DNA of 64,000 nucleotides, from NCBI GenBank assembly GCA_020740775.1, contig JAHEWK010000023.1, positions 62,001 through 126,000 on the forward strand. The letters run 5' to 3'. The stretch's first letter is position 1. The number at the start of each line of letters is the position of its first letter. Made by a program: the position numbers and the translations under genes. The notes beneath the pieces are model-generated. The model searched no databases. It was not told the origin of the DNA and saw nothing but the letters and a program-made list of their open reading frames with translations. Positions 33,014-44,759 of the stretch are shown here, piece by piece. Source of the DNA: Ilyonectria destructans (taxonomy: Eukaryota; Ascomycota; Sordariomycetes; Hypocreales; Nectriaceae).

Positions 33014-33712
33014 ATGATGTGTTACTTCGACCAGGTTGTCTGGGCTTGCGGCAATTGGAAGTGGGGCAGGTTTCGCCAACAATGCAACAAAGAGTACCGC
33101 ATTGGAGAGACCTGCGGATTGAAGCTCGTGTATGGGCGGCAAGACGAAGCAAAAAAATGCAAAGTATGCGATCAAGTGACGAAGAAGGAAAACCGGATTA
33201 GAAGGACGACCGAAAGAATGGCTCGGCTTCGTGAATGGAAGCATTTGGCCAGCCTTGAAAGATGTGAAGAAGAGGTGGCTTCCCTGAGGGATGAAATTTT
33301 GAGACTGCGCGAGCAACACAGCACGGACATGTGTGGAGGAGCCGCCTTCCGCCTCGAGTCCGGAAGTCCATTTGAGCCCCATGCCAGCATTGGCGGTCCA
33401 TTCTCTTGCCCGTCGATTCCCGTCAGCCTGTCTGAAAGGCAAGATGACCTACCATCACCTATGCTCTTCGAAATCTATGCAGCCAGGCGTCAGACGCGGC
33501 CAAAAGACACAGCAATCATCTATCACGTCTCTCAAAAACCTCAGCTGGAGTCAAAAAGCGCGGAAAACTTTTGGCTTAAACTTCCTCGTCAGTCAATGGT
33601 TGCTCAACGCACTGCGCAGCCGCTGGTAATGGCTATTTTACCAAGTTCAAGGAGAGGAGGAGAGCGGGGGACTGTAACGGACCCAGGGACAAGGCTGGAG
33701 ATGCCGATGTGA
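33014..33712 (+). CDS. Fungal hypothetical protein with Cys-rich N-terminus and coiled coil, 232 aa
   Basis: ATG at 33014 (or the next codon). The first 70 residues follow a pattern I recognise from Fusarium and related fungi: MCYFDQVVWACGNWKWGRFR, then CNKEYRIGETCGLKLVY and KCKVCDQVTKKENRIRR, giving several spaced Cys that could bind zinc. A charged helix follows (about 65-115: EWKHLASLERCEEEVASLRD). The C-terminal half is low-complexity and may not be conserved. Single exon. Function unknown. Confidence 0.65.
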   Translation: MMCYFDQVVWACGNWKWGRFRQQCNKEYRIGETCGLKLVYGRQDEAKKCKVCDQVTKKENRIRRTTERMARLREWKHLASLERCEEEVASLRDEILRLREQHSTDMCGGAAFRLESGSPFEPHASIGGPFSCPSIPVSLSERQDDLPSPMLFEIYAARRQTRPKDTAIIYHVSQKPQLESKSAENFWLKLPRQSMVAQRTAQPLVMAILPSSRRGGERGTVTDPGTRLEMPM

Positions 33713-34106
33713 TGTCTTGTTGAGCGAATACGGCGCTGTTATACTTTCGATTAGTCACGAGAAATGTACCTTGCATCGCTCATATGGCCTTCGGATTACT
33801 GCTAAGCTGTGCTTCAATAATTACCAAGTTAGTGGCTGATTGGATTGAGGTGGCTGGATTGAGGTGGTAGGACCATGGCTTGGCTGAGATCGCAGGCAAA
33901 GATGGTTAATCATTAACCAACCTCCATCCAACAGCCAAACCATTGCATAGGAGGAAAAATGCGTTCGTCCCTGCACTGTCAGTGACAGCATACGTATTGC
34001 AACCTTCAAGGGAAGCGCCACGCCTTCTACCCGTCTGCAAGGATCACTCTGACATTTATCAACGAAGGAATGGAGATGACGGCTCTTGCTATGGTAATCC
34101 GCTTCC

Positions 34107-34349
34107 ATGGGCAAAGTTAGAGCCTGGGGCTATGGCTCCGACTCCAACGTCAACTCGCTGATGTATTTGGATGACGACGCGGCCAAGGCCATCCAAGACT
34201 CCAAGCAATCGGTTTCGTGCCCCAACTGCCTGGTGTGCGGCAAGAACCGCAAGAAGGACGAGATATGCTGCGGCTGCGTCAACATAGATTTCGACTACGG
34301 CTACAGCGGCATTTCCAAGTGCCAGAGCTGCCACAAATGGGCGATTTAA
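34107..34349 (+). CDS. Small Cys-rich protein, 80 aa
   Basis: ATG at 34107, stop at 34347-34349, single exon. The second half carries eight Cys: CPNCLVCGKNRKKDEICCGC and then a terminal CQSCHKWAI. The CxxC-xx-C and CC-xx-C arrangement suggests one or two small zinc sites. No signal peptide, so not a typical secreted effector. Not recognised as a named family; the tight Cys spacing argues for a real gene. Confidence 0.5.
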   Translation: MGKVRAWGYGSDSNVNSLMYLDDDAAKAIQDSKQSVSCPNCLVCGKNRKKDEICCGCVNIDFDYGYSGISKCQSCHKWAI

Positions 34350-34660
34350 GTTAAATCGCCGGTGAATAGTACCTAGGCCCTCCTGCGCCCCGATTTGAGC
34401 CGCGGAAACACCACAATTATAATTCCACACAATCCTCGTCCTCTTGTGAGGAGAATGCTATGGCCCTCGTTCCATTTAGACTTTTGTTGTTGTGTAATTG
34501 TTGATTGAAGTTGGTGATGCTCTTCGATGACGTTATGGTGCTGTGGACGGGCGGGAAATGTGTCTTTCTTTTTGCAACACCACTGTACCTTATTCCCGGG
34601 GCCCAAAAAACGTAGTCAACCAATCCTTCGCAGCCTTGTAATCTACTCTCAGGGTTGGTA

Positions 34661-34880
34661 ATAATTATTAGTCTAGACCGCAGTTTGCACTGCAGTCTGG
34701 TCTGATGGTGACGGACGGACCGATAGTTCAGTCTGCACATCTCGGTCAGACTGCCAGTCTAGTCTGCACATCTCAGTCAGACTACTAGTCCAGTCCGACC
34801 AAAGTCAGACGGACTGCTAGTTTAGTCTAGCCAAGTCAAACGGACTAAATGGCCAGTCTGAGGCCTCCAGACGGACTGAT
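34661..34880. repeat. hAT terminal fragment with CAGACTAGT-type subterminal repeats
   Basis: TATTAGTCTAGACC, then GTTTGCACTGCAGTCTGGTC, GGTGACGGACGGACC and repeated AGTCTG/CAGACT motifs closely match the terminus of the hAT at 55440-55640 and its copy at 60575-60666. It ends ...CTATTAGGAGCGC, also found at 43828. Non-coding remnant. Confidence 0.7.
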
Positions 34881-34911
34881 TGCACTATTAGGAGCGCTGG
34901 CCATCTTGAGC

Positions 34912-35557
34912 TTCCGTTCTTCGTACGCCGCCTCAGACGAGCGCGATCGAACTGCGTCCCATTCCAAAAATTCCCATCGCCATTCCCATCGGTCATCTGA
35001 CCCTTGTGGCCCGTCCATCGATTGCCAGCGGTGTAGTGGTACGTGCTCGATCAACGCCTTTCTCAAGTTTTCCCAGCTGCCAGCCGCGATCCGCCTGCAA
35101 ATATGGGGAGTACACGTGGCCGAAACCTCGAGTTATTGAAGCTTCATACGGCAAACGTCCTGAAGAGTCAGATCTAGACGAAGGCTGCTCGGACTCGGAC
35201 GACGGCTCCTCGGACTCGGACGACGGCTCCTCGGACTCGGACGACGGCTCCTCGGACTCGGACGACGGCTTTGTCGAGCCCCTTCACCTGCGCTCGACAT
35301 GCCGCTTGTCAACTTGGCTGCAGCACGATTACGACGGTATCGGCTCACGAGGTCTGGAAGCAGATGATCCGCGCTTGTCCACATCATCATTTACTTCTTA
35401 TCTGCCATCTGCTTCTACCTTAGCGGTCTTTCGTCATCGTCGTCCTTCCTTGCCCATCTGTTCTCGTCGAAGCTATCTGCAACACTACATGTGCTTTCCC
35501 CATGATTGCTTGTCGCAGCGTCGACGTCGATGCGATTGTCTTCCGTGGTATAAATAG
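34912..35557 (+). pseudogene. 2EXR-domain-like gene with a +1 frameshift and SDSDDGS repeats
   Basis: The first frame has a Ser/His-rich segment and FLKFSQLPAAIRLQIW, the start of a fungal 2EXR domain. At about 35105 one extra G moves the rest to another frame (EYTWPKPRVIEASYGKRPEE). A 21-bp unit then encodes about four copies of a Ser/Asp acidic repeat (35195-35270). The following sequence overlaps the opposite-strand membrane protein's last exon, so its end is uncertain. Confidence 0.5.
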
Positions 35558-37129
35558 CCACACCCACTTGCAAGCTTGAAGATGAAGATTCGCCAAGAAA
35601 TCCCGTGTCCCTCTTCGTCTTTGACCGGCCATTGAAGGCAGCTGACCCATCTGGTCCTTCCTGCAACTCGATAGATACTACATCAACTCCGCGAACAGTA
35701 CGAATTCCATCCGTGGAGACTCTTGTCCTGTTATGCGTGGACGTGAGGTTTTTACTTGGAACGCTTCCCTGTCGCGCTGTCTCAAGGTTGCCAAAAGTGT
35801 TGGAGGTGGTGACACCACATTGTCGTTGTCTGGCAATTTTCCCTATCAAGTCTGCCATTGACATCTCGATCTTGAGCTTGACTATGTAGGCGAAGGGATG
35901 AAACTGCATGTAACTGAAATCATAGTTAGGAGTGTCTCCCATTATCTATTCCGCTTTTCCTCGTGAAAGTTTGTCGGTTCATGCGATGTAGGGTAATATA
36001 ATGGAGTTGACTTACACGAACGTGTTATGCAAGCTCATCATAGATATAATAAGGACATCCATGCTGAGGGAGAATCCGACGATGCACATATTGAACTTGA
36101 CCAGACTCTTATACTTGCTTAGGCCATTTGCCACCAGGTTCCGTTGAACAACGCGAATGAAATAGAAATTGAGTGCTCCGTCGACAAGAAGGTAGATCCC
36201 CTTCTCGATACGGTCCCACCACTCGTTGATCCAGATATATTTCTCTGAGATCTGGAGACGGGCGGGGATCCAAATATTATAGACCGAGATATTAACGGCT
36301 GTGATTAAGACTGCAACACCGACTTTTAGACGGTATCCCGTTATCGGATCTGTGAGAAGGATAGAGCAACGATTAATGATAATTTGGAGAAGAAATTGAA
36401 CCTAAAATGGTTAGAATCACTGATAAGCTTCAGAAGGGTAAGTGGAGCATACTTACTTGAAGTGCCCATGTAGTAACTACGGAGGTTATTATCTTATTCT
36501 TGGCGACTTAGGGTGCTTATAGAATGCTTACGAATGCAAAAGCAGAACGCGAAACTAGAAGATTCAATAATTAGTACTTCCTTCAAACGTTACATCACCA
36601 AGAGATCCCTTCTCACACTCTCAACTGCCCTTACCAACAGGTATCGATTGCCATGTCGCCATGTTCGATTACCAGCACGGTCAGCATTATCCAGCGTTAC
36701 CTTGGCTATCTAGATATGTTCGACCTGTAGCACCGATAGGAAACGTGGGATGTGCGAGGAGGAATCATCTAACACACAGGTGATCAACGCTTACCTTGGA
36801 GGAATTATGCCTTTCAAGTGCAACCAACAGATAATGCTGAAGATGAGGCATACTAGAATCTCGAGCCAAATCATCCAGACATAGGCACTGCGGAATACGA
36901 GAAGGCTGAAGATGAGGCATACTAGAATCTCGAGCCAAATCATCCAGACATAGGCACTGCGGAATACGAGAAGGCCGCGTCTCTCGTAAATACGTTTTGT
37001 TTGCTTCATGGCCGTCCAGGTGGTGAGCCATCCAAAACCGATTGTGAAGCCCCAGGCCAGCGAAGCAAGAGCAAGGTCATCGTCGGTTACCTCTTGGAGG
37101 ACAAAATTGGGAGAGAGGAGTGTGATCAT
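35415..37129 (-). CDS. Fungal multi-pass membrane protein, 420 aa, five exons
   Basis: Exons 37129-36795, 36554-36532, 36476-36457, 36401-36016 and 35913-35415; all junctions are GT...AG and phases agree. Start chosen at MITLLSPNFVLQEV. Hydrophobic segments include SLAWGFTIGFGWLTTWTAM, YVWMIWLEILVCLIFS (twice), IICWLHLKGIIPP, CFCILTTWAL and VAVLITAVNISVYNIWI-type helices, giving about seven membrane passes. The C-terminal tail (about 150 residues) is cytosolic and polar. It resembles an uncharacterised seven-TM-like family found in Fusarium and relatives (IWIPARLQIS, then NRW-type DRIEK and FYFIRVVQRNLV). Ligand and partners unknown. A 23-residue duplication in the second TM region is described separately. 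Confidence 0.75.
36836..36973 (-). repeat. In-frame 69-bp tandem duplication in a membrane segment
   Basis: 36836-36904 is repeated at 36905-36973 with no difference that I can see. It duplicates 23 residues (LLVFRSAYVWMIWLEILVCL plus three), that is, one whole membrane helix with its flank, without changing the frame. It would alter topology by one pass. Confidence 0.95.
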
Positions 37130-39404
37130 CGTGAACCGAATATTGGTTGATATCAACTTAGAATGATCATAATTTTAGTCAGACTCTGGTTCCATTCAGA
37201 AGAAGCCTCACAATTTAAATTAAGGACGATATTGATCAATATAGGTATCCTGGCCCATGGTGTTGGTGTATCATCAGCCGCCAGTCAATAGCTTAAGCCA
37301 CTGGAGCTGAAGTCTAGCCCTCATACGGATCTAGTGACACAGCACTGACTTAAGTACGTCGTAACGCCCGCAAGCATCCCCCGCTTCTGCACAGATTGGC
37401 TGGAATTCAAGCCTTCCTCCCCCCTGCCTGAAAATCGCCCACCATTAACAGTACAGGAGGCTTCAGTACCTGAAGACGACTCTGGCAAGAAAGCTTCGAG
37501 AACTTCAGGTAAGCTTTCAGAGAGCACGGCCTTGCCGAAGACTGGTCTGGGCTCGGCACGGACGTTGCTTGTGGAGTAGCGTAGCGTTTGGCGGAACGCT
37601 AAAGCCAACTTGTATTTCTGGTAAATTCCGGGGAGGGAAGTATGGCATTACCCGGGCGAAGTGATCAACATAGAATGCTGAACGACTTTCAGGCTGAACA
37701 TCACTATAGGAATAGCGCTCTAGGGTTGGAGGCTGGAGCGGTTGAGTGTCGCGAGATTGGATGCGATTCCTAGTAGATCTAACTATACCTTTAAGTTAGC
37801 ATAATATCTCGTCAGGTCCTCTCCCGTACAATTCAGCACCTAATGTGCAATCTCCAGCCTGATAGCCCCTGTCGTCGAGAAGAAAATCAAGAATGAGTAA
37901 AACGCTGGCCATCGCCATGGAGAGAGCAATGAGCGCTAGGGTTTTAGTGCATTTCCAGATTTCTGTGGCGCGAAAGCATTAATGTCTTGGGCAGCGTCTG
38001 TTGCGTTAAATACAAGATGCTACTGGCACAACAGGTAGACAGGCGAGTTATTTGCTAGAATAGCTACTGATACGAATTGTTATCACATGCGGTGTTGGTG
38101 TTTCATGTGGTTAAAGTGACCTGTCCCCTCGGCCTGTGCACCACTGGCGCAGCAATGGCACTGATGTATTGTTAACGGCGGAAGTCATGTGAAAGTGACC
38201 GATGCCGATCCTAACGCCACGGGCCGGCTGATATCCAGGCGTCATACAAGCGTGACATCACTCTCAGCGCTTGAGAGACGAAAACCTTCTGGGTGCGTCT
38301 ATGAATCGTTTGTGGCTTGCGAAAGGCCGGCACATCGCCCTGGCGGAGCTTTCCGTGCAGGGGGGATGAAGTTTGTGTTTGCGCTACTGTCCGCTTCCCC
38401 GACACTCTGCAGTTAGGCCGCTGGGTGCCGGCATGGTCCTGGGTCAGTGGCGAGAAGACAGTGTTTCTAGCACTGACGAGAATCCTCGGCCACCAACTTT
38501 GGTTATGTGCCGTTGCCGTCGTCTCTATGCCATAGTGCCGGCCTGACCTTGGCATCCGGTGACAGGGCTGAGATGGTATGCTACTTGACAATTCAGCAGC
38601 AAATTTCTCCGTTATCCCATATTATCATTTTTTTCGTTGTATGGGCTACCGGGGCTGACACTCGGTAGCGTCAGCTGGCTTTCGGAGTAGACAACTCACT
38701 CTTCAGCAACTGAAAGAAGTTTGGGCTGGAGCCACCCACCTATTTTGCGGTATTTCCTGGCAGGAAAAGCAATGTGTGAGCGTAAAGTGTTGATACGGCC
38801 CTTTACATTGCCCTGGACCAGGCTTTCCCAACCATGCTGGCATACCCAGACATGATTAAGGTAAGTGCGGCAAATCAAAAGCGCTCCCGCACTTGGTCTC
38901 AGTCGGCAACTTCCTCCCGGAGTAAGTGGCTGTAGCGCAGGGGGTTGCTGGAATACCCCTGTCCCAATGTGGCGTATCCTTATGACACTCACTCCATCAA
39001 GGGTCCTGGGTGCCCGGATTAGCCGGAGGAGTCTCCGACGAAATGACCACGAGGCCAATAAGGGAATACGGGCAACTGACAAACATCATGGCTTTTGTTA
39101 TAAGGATTAACTCAAAACCGAGTAATGCTCCGGCGCACAGACACGCCACGCTGCGAACTCGGAAACATGAATCCACTAGCCCAATACTTCAGCAGACTGA
39201 AGATTAGGCAGCGGGGTGATGTTTACGACTTCAACAAGTATCTAGACACTTGGTCGAACAATAGTGCACCGCGGAGACCATCATCGGTTCCGCGATCCCG
39301 CCATAATTCGGGGTCTGCCAGCTGACATGTGTGATGAGACATTCGGCGCTTTGCCAAGGGATGACCCACAGGCAGGGGCTCTGGTTGGTCATATCAGGGC
39401 AGCG
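37130..39404. other. No supported gene
   Basis: Only short overlapping ORFs. A minus-strand ORF at 37608-37321 is Ser-rich and unrecognised. No TIRs or tandem repeats noticed. Confidence 0.4.
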
Positions 39405-39545
39405 CCGCTGATCTTGCTGTGCTCGAGGACCTCCAGGAGCGCATCGGTGTTGATGTGCTTGCCCCTGGCGATGTTGGACAGGATGTCGAACTGCTCTCGT
39501 CGAGCATACGCTTCGTCGATTCCGCCGATCAATCTTGTTCGATAG
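39405..39545 (-). pseudogene. D-2-hydroxyacid dehydrogenase fragment
   Basis: About 45 codons read RLIGGIDEAYA, then SNIARGKHINTDALLEVLEH and SKISGAAL. The N-ARG...D-ALLE-LE--KI-GAAL pattern is the NAD-binding domain signature of the family. No catalytic His region or start; a relic. Confidence 0.5.
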
Positions 39546-39608
39546 GAATTATGGAACTTGTGCTAGCACTACGGGTTATTCCCCGTAGTTGTTGAGTGTC
39601 AGCAATCT

Positions 39609-39925
39609 TCAGACACTTTTGCGTGATATTGAAGTACGCTGCTGAAGCAATCTCCGCGGTTTTTGCCAGAGAAGCCTAGGTTCATGCTGCCTGCCGCCAG
39701 CGGACCGAAAGTGGCACCTTGCTTCTTGTGGCCGGTTAGTGCCTGCAACTCTTGCAGCATTATCAACATGGCTGGGCTGGACTGATTCACACCCCTCGGC
39801 GCTGCCACATGGATGGCTCTCTCTATTCCTTGAAACAGCCTTGACATGATCGAGTAGTTTAGCAACTGACTCATGCCCTCTCCACGCTGCCATGTGAAGG
39901 GTAGCCCATCAATAATTACCAGCAA
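39609..39925 (-). pseudogene. Ankyrin-repeat remnant
   Basis: Two frames together show ankyrin-like pieces (MAAWRGHESVAKLLDHV, then AAPRG, AEGCESVQP, and HKKQGAT). Repeat spacing near 33 residues is partly preserved but frames shift. Low-confidence call. Confidence 0.35.
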
Positions 39926-40939
39926 CTCTTAACGCCAAAGGACCCCTGTTGCCTAAACGAGGAAGAAACAGAGAGGGAAGAGCACAGCAACGAAGACAAC
40001 ATACTTTTCTATCTTCCCACGACGATTACCTGGGCCGAGAAACTAGACACCAGTCCGTGGTGGGCACTGCTGATCATAGCATAACTGCCAATAGCGGTGG
40101 CTCGACCGTCTCTCTTGTTAACACTGAGCCCATGACATTCTCAACCATGCCCCTGACAACTGAGTGTAGCTACGGCGTTCCTTCCGCCACTGGTTCACAA
40201 CGTAGACGAAAAGCTAGCAGGCTGAAGAAAATAGGCACCATGCTTGGTTGGAAGCGAATGCAATTCGACCGAAGTTCACACACTTCCGCGTCCGTTGCTA
40301 ACTGTCAAGAGGTCAAAGATGTGTGTATTGTTATGGTTCTCCCGAGCTAGCTAGGCGAGGGAATTGGAGCCTGTATGAGGTCCCGGCTGCCTGAGGCCAC
40401 AGCCGCCGTAGGCGGCCGTGGGCTTCCTTCAACACTAACAAATACGGCAGATATCATATCTTACAAGGGTTACCGATCGCCCCACCGCAACGTTCCTTCT
40501 GCCACCACTGCCGAGCTGATGCCTTACGAGACGAGGAGTGCTACATCGGCAAAACATCACTTGATGAACCGCACCCAGGGCGTCGGCTTTCGCTTCCCAC
40601 AGATACGGGGAAGGCGCCTGCACCGATTGTGATGGAAAGCGGCCTAGGGGACCGACAATACAAAGGAATGGATGGTGCGGCCACATGTCCATTACGTCTC
40701 GTGCGTAAATGGGTTCAGTCATTGACAAAACCCACGAGTATCCCGCAATCAGAGGCTTTGACGCTGCGGAGCCCGCCTCCCGGCATTCTTGTCCCTGACT
40801 CGCTTTCTATGTCACCAATCGTCGACATAGAACCTATCGCCTACGGCTGGGATCGAGAGCTCGAATACCAGACTAACGGCAATGCTGATATGAGCTCGCG
40901 CGCTGGTTGTCTGGGCACGGAAGAGTATTTCTGCTACTG

Positions 40940-41560
40940 GAGAGCTGACGGGGATTCAAGTTCGGGGGCTATGAGTTCCTCAAGACCCGTGCCATCGATG
41001 CACTTGGGTACGAGTCCGCGTCCAAGAACCGTTATGCGGTGTCCCTGGGATCATCTGCCATTGCCGAAATAGCGAGCGGCATCGCTCTCTGCCCGTTCGA
41101 GGCTGTTCGCATCTGCTTGGTCTCGTAGCCGGGATTCGGGCGTGGTCTCTGGGATGGATTCGCAAGGATTGTCAGGGAAGAGGGGATTTGAGGTCTGTAC
41201 TCCGGGTTGGGTCCGATATTGCTCAAGCAGTATGTAATTCTCTAAGTAATCCCCCCACTGGCAGTATACTGATCGTTCTAGGGCATTATACACATTGGCG
41301 ACCTTCGTCGTATACGAGAATACTCTTGAGCAAGCCTACAAGTGGTCCGACAAGTCGACCATATCCAGCGCCGCGATCACGGGAATCAATCTGGCCTCTG
41401 TGCATGGGAACTAAGCTTTTTGATCGTTTCTTCACTGGTGGCTTCGATTGCTGACGCCTCGCTTGGGAAGCTCAATACGAAGACGTCGCTCTGGGGAGAT
41501 GCAGCAATCCCAGCCCGGCTACCTTCTCAGACGCCACATACGCAGACATGACTTGGCATT
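40940..41560 (+). pseudogene. Mitochondrial phosphate carrier (MIR1-like) pseudogene
   Basis: Pieces in several frames: FKFGGYEFLKTRAIDALGYE (from about 40965), SASKNRYAVSLGSSAIAEIA, then SGIALCPFEAVRICLVS, GFARIVREEGI, LYSGLGPILLKQ and YTLATFVVYENTLEQAYKW with DKSTISSAAITGINLAS. These match the order of the mitochondrial phosphate carrier, including the P-x-(E)-A-x-R carrier signature. Stops and shifts separate the pieces, so it is dead. An intact copy presumably lies elsewhere in the genome. Confidence 0.75.
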
Positions 41561-43767
41561 CATGGTGCCACTGGGGATCGCTGAGGGAAGACGGGTAATT
41601 CCGTCAACTCCAGTAGCCGGCTAACCAACGTACAAGTTAAATTCCTCTGACCCTGGAAGTTGGTCATAATTGCCCCACCAGTGAACTCGGGACAGGTTTC
41701 TAGGCTACTCGAGGCCAAGGTCTACCCGAGGCCCTCGACTAGACCCCTCCGTGGCGCCAACGTGGGGCATACGCGATCAAGAAAGCCTCCCATGATAAGC
41801 CACGTGATATTTCTTGGCCTCTTCAAGGATGGGTCTTGAGATTGATATCAAACTTGGTCCCTAGAGCAAAGTAGTTTCACCTGATTCATCTTGGCCTCCT
41901 AAGATTGGAGATCATTATTAAATGCGCTAACTGTGGATCCGATTGAGTAACGTGAACATAAAAAATTCTCAAGACATCACGGCTGCCGTGGGTGGAGTCG
42001 CCTTGGTGTGTGATAAAGTTAACGCAATGTCATGCACTGGAGAATATGGTGAACCCCGCAATGACCAGCCTCCAGGGTGCCTCTATGTTCGGCAGTGTCA
42101 CTATGCTCCTCCTGCGGGGAATGATTCTCAACCTCGGTTGCCGCGGGAGGCGGTTGAGCGAGGACGGACAAGGCCTGAGGGTCCCTGTCGGGCTCTTCAC
42201 CACCTAAGATCAACGGCAATGGCGCATTGAGGGATACTACATTTTTGGATGCAGTCGGTATTCACCGTGTAAGTGATTAAGTTTCACGACCCATGTCGCA
42301 TCCCAAGGCGGTAAGACATGGAGGTATGTCACAAATGTCGTCCAATCAAGACAGGATCACGATTCTCAGGATCGTAACTATCCACTAGAACATAGACGCC
42401 TGAAGTGCAACTCACCAGGGTCAGCTCCTCAGTTATCAATACAACTTGGTTACCCCAATCATTACTGACTGCTATGCATCATTTTGGTTGACTATTATTA
42501 TCTAACATAACACCTCGCTACGCTCAGTGTCACGCCTAGTCTACCTGCCATCATTAACCCGTTCGACTCGGTTTATCCCTTATACAACCCAACCGCTACA
42601 GACGGGACGGCCCGGATGTAGACTGCATGACCAACTGCACCTCGGGTTCGCCCAGCATGTCTGTCCTTACTTATTTGAACCTCTTTTACTTAACTGTGGC
42701 GGTCTCGGGGGTATCACCATTGAATGACGACACTCCATCCTATCTATAACCGTCCCCTTTTAATGAAAGAATCCATTTTCCTAATGGTCTGCGTTTTGCC
42801 AGAATCATCGTGCTGGGAGACCCTGGCCGCCACTCATTTACTATGGCCCTACCGGGCCTATTCCGCCGTAATAGGGCCCCGAACGGCACGTTGGGGAAAT
42901 GTCACTATCCTCAACGATGTACTTCTGTAATTCCGTAGTGAAGGACTGGGAAGAGGGCAGGAAGTAGCAACTTTTGAGATATAATGTAATCCTCCTTAAG
43001 TTAGGCGACAGAGATGCCTCGCAGCCTCAAACTCTGATAACAGCCCAAAGGTTTAGGCAGCGGTGCCTATGATTACGGAGAGGACGCGCTATGCGCCGAG
43101 TGTCATTAAAGACCCTTCAGCGCTAGCGAAACTATTCCCATTATCGTTTTCAATCTCCGGTCGGAGTAGAATCGATGAAGACAGAGATACGAGGGGCGGG
43201 TCATGGCTGAACTTATGGGCACAGCAGAACAGGTGGTACCCGAGGGTGCAGGGGCTGGCGCTGGATTGTTTTGGGCTGGTGAAACAGCCACAAAAGTCTA
43301 ATAATGACTCTATCTCGCCTGAGGGGCTGCCCATGCCGGACGAGAGAGGATCTGCCACCAAGGTCCTAGGAAATTCTGGAATCGCCCGGCCAGACAATGG
43401 AAGGCACTCGTGATACCACAGATCACATATGCACACTTAGGAGGGTCCAACTCGAACACGCGTAGCGCATAGACACACAACGAACCTTCTGAACACTATA
43501 GAGCCTCTAAGTAAGACAGCGCTCCTAATAGTCCAGACTGCAGATCAGGGCAGGGAATACGGACGCCCAGAGTGGACGCTAAGTACGCTAGGTTGTTGGC
43601 ATGGTGTTACAAAACCAGGGTACCCATGATTGTTGCTGTGCCAACCATTTTGTTTTGGATATTTCTGATCAATTTACTGGTGCGATCCAGATCAACACGG
43701 GCTCGTTTCAAGGGACGCATCATCCTAGTCGTCAATCCACAAACGCCCGTCCTGGATTGATTATTGA
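41561..43767. other. No supported gene
   Basis: ORFs up to 116 codons on both strands but none recognisable. Probably further decayed coding sequence given the neighbours. Confidence 0.35.
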
Positions 43768-43841
43768 TCTTAGATTGCAGTCTGGACTAATAGTCCAAAC
43801 GGTCTGGACTATTAGGAGCGCAGAAGTAAGAGTAGCGAGGG
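43768..43841. repeat. Short hAT terminal relic
   Basis: TTGCAGTCTGGACTAATAGTCC, then AAACGGTCTGGACTATTAGGAG, resembles the ends of the hAT family at 34661-34880 and 55440. No coding sequence attached. Confidence 0.5.
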
Positions 43842-44759
43842 CGATATCCGGAGCTCTGAAGCAGTAGCATCAGCCGCAGTTGACGTCGAAACACACCTCC
43901 TCTCCATCGAGCAACAAATTTGGAAGCACAATAAAAACCCGATGCACCAGCAGGTCTTTAACGTGCACGTTCTCGGCAAGCATCTCAACAAGCAATCAAA
44001 CTGCACAATACATATTCTAAATCGCAACCCCACCTTCCTCTTGCTCTTCTACGGCTTCTTCTCTCCTGTGCGAAAGTTAATATTTAGGAAAAGCCCGTCT
44101 TTCTTCTGTGCCTTTCGAGCAGATGCCGTGATACTAGGCTCGTCTGGCAAGAACCTTGGGCTGGTCGGAAACCCGGCACCCACGACGTACCTTCATAGAG
44201 TAGCACCAGAGCGCCACCAGCCCGCCACAGACAGGCATCAACGCCCGTGAAGATTGTCAATTTTTAATGTGGATGGATATTTGTCGGCCGTGATCTCCCG
44301 ACTGCGCCTAGGGCGCCTTCTTGTGGCTGAGCACACAACGAGTTCTAGACCGTCGTTAGTGAGTTTTTGATAGACGTAAAGCATAAACTCCTCACTCCGA
44401 GTCAGTACATCCGTCAACGCTCGAATAATATGATTCGAGTTGGAACTTAACTTGAAATACAACCCGTATAAAGTCGTTCCGCAAGCCTGCCTATCTTTCA
44501 CCAAAAAGCCGAACCATTCAACGTCGGTCCCACTTTAGTCTTCTACCGCTTCGGTTTCGAAACACAGGATACTAGGCGCCTTCGCAATTGTACCGGCGCG
44601 CAAGGGGTCCTCAATCCGTCTCCTCGTGCACTGTAATTTACTATCACGGCGCTCTGACTCCTCCGCCGCTCGTCGCTCGCTCTGGCCTCAAATTCCAGCA
44701 TCGCGCTTTGCTACCGATGACGATAATTATATGTCGCCCTCTGCATTAAGACCATCATC
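43842..44759. other. Upstream region of the kinase gene; no other gene seen
   Basis: Contains short ORFs only. The stretch from about 44540 to 44759 should hold the kinase promoter and leader; no specific site assigned. Confidence 0.35.
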
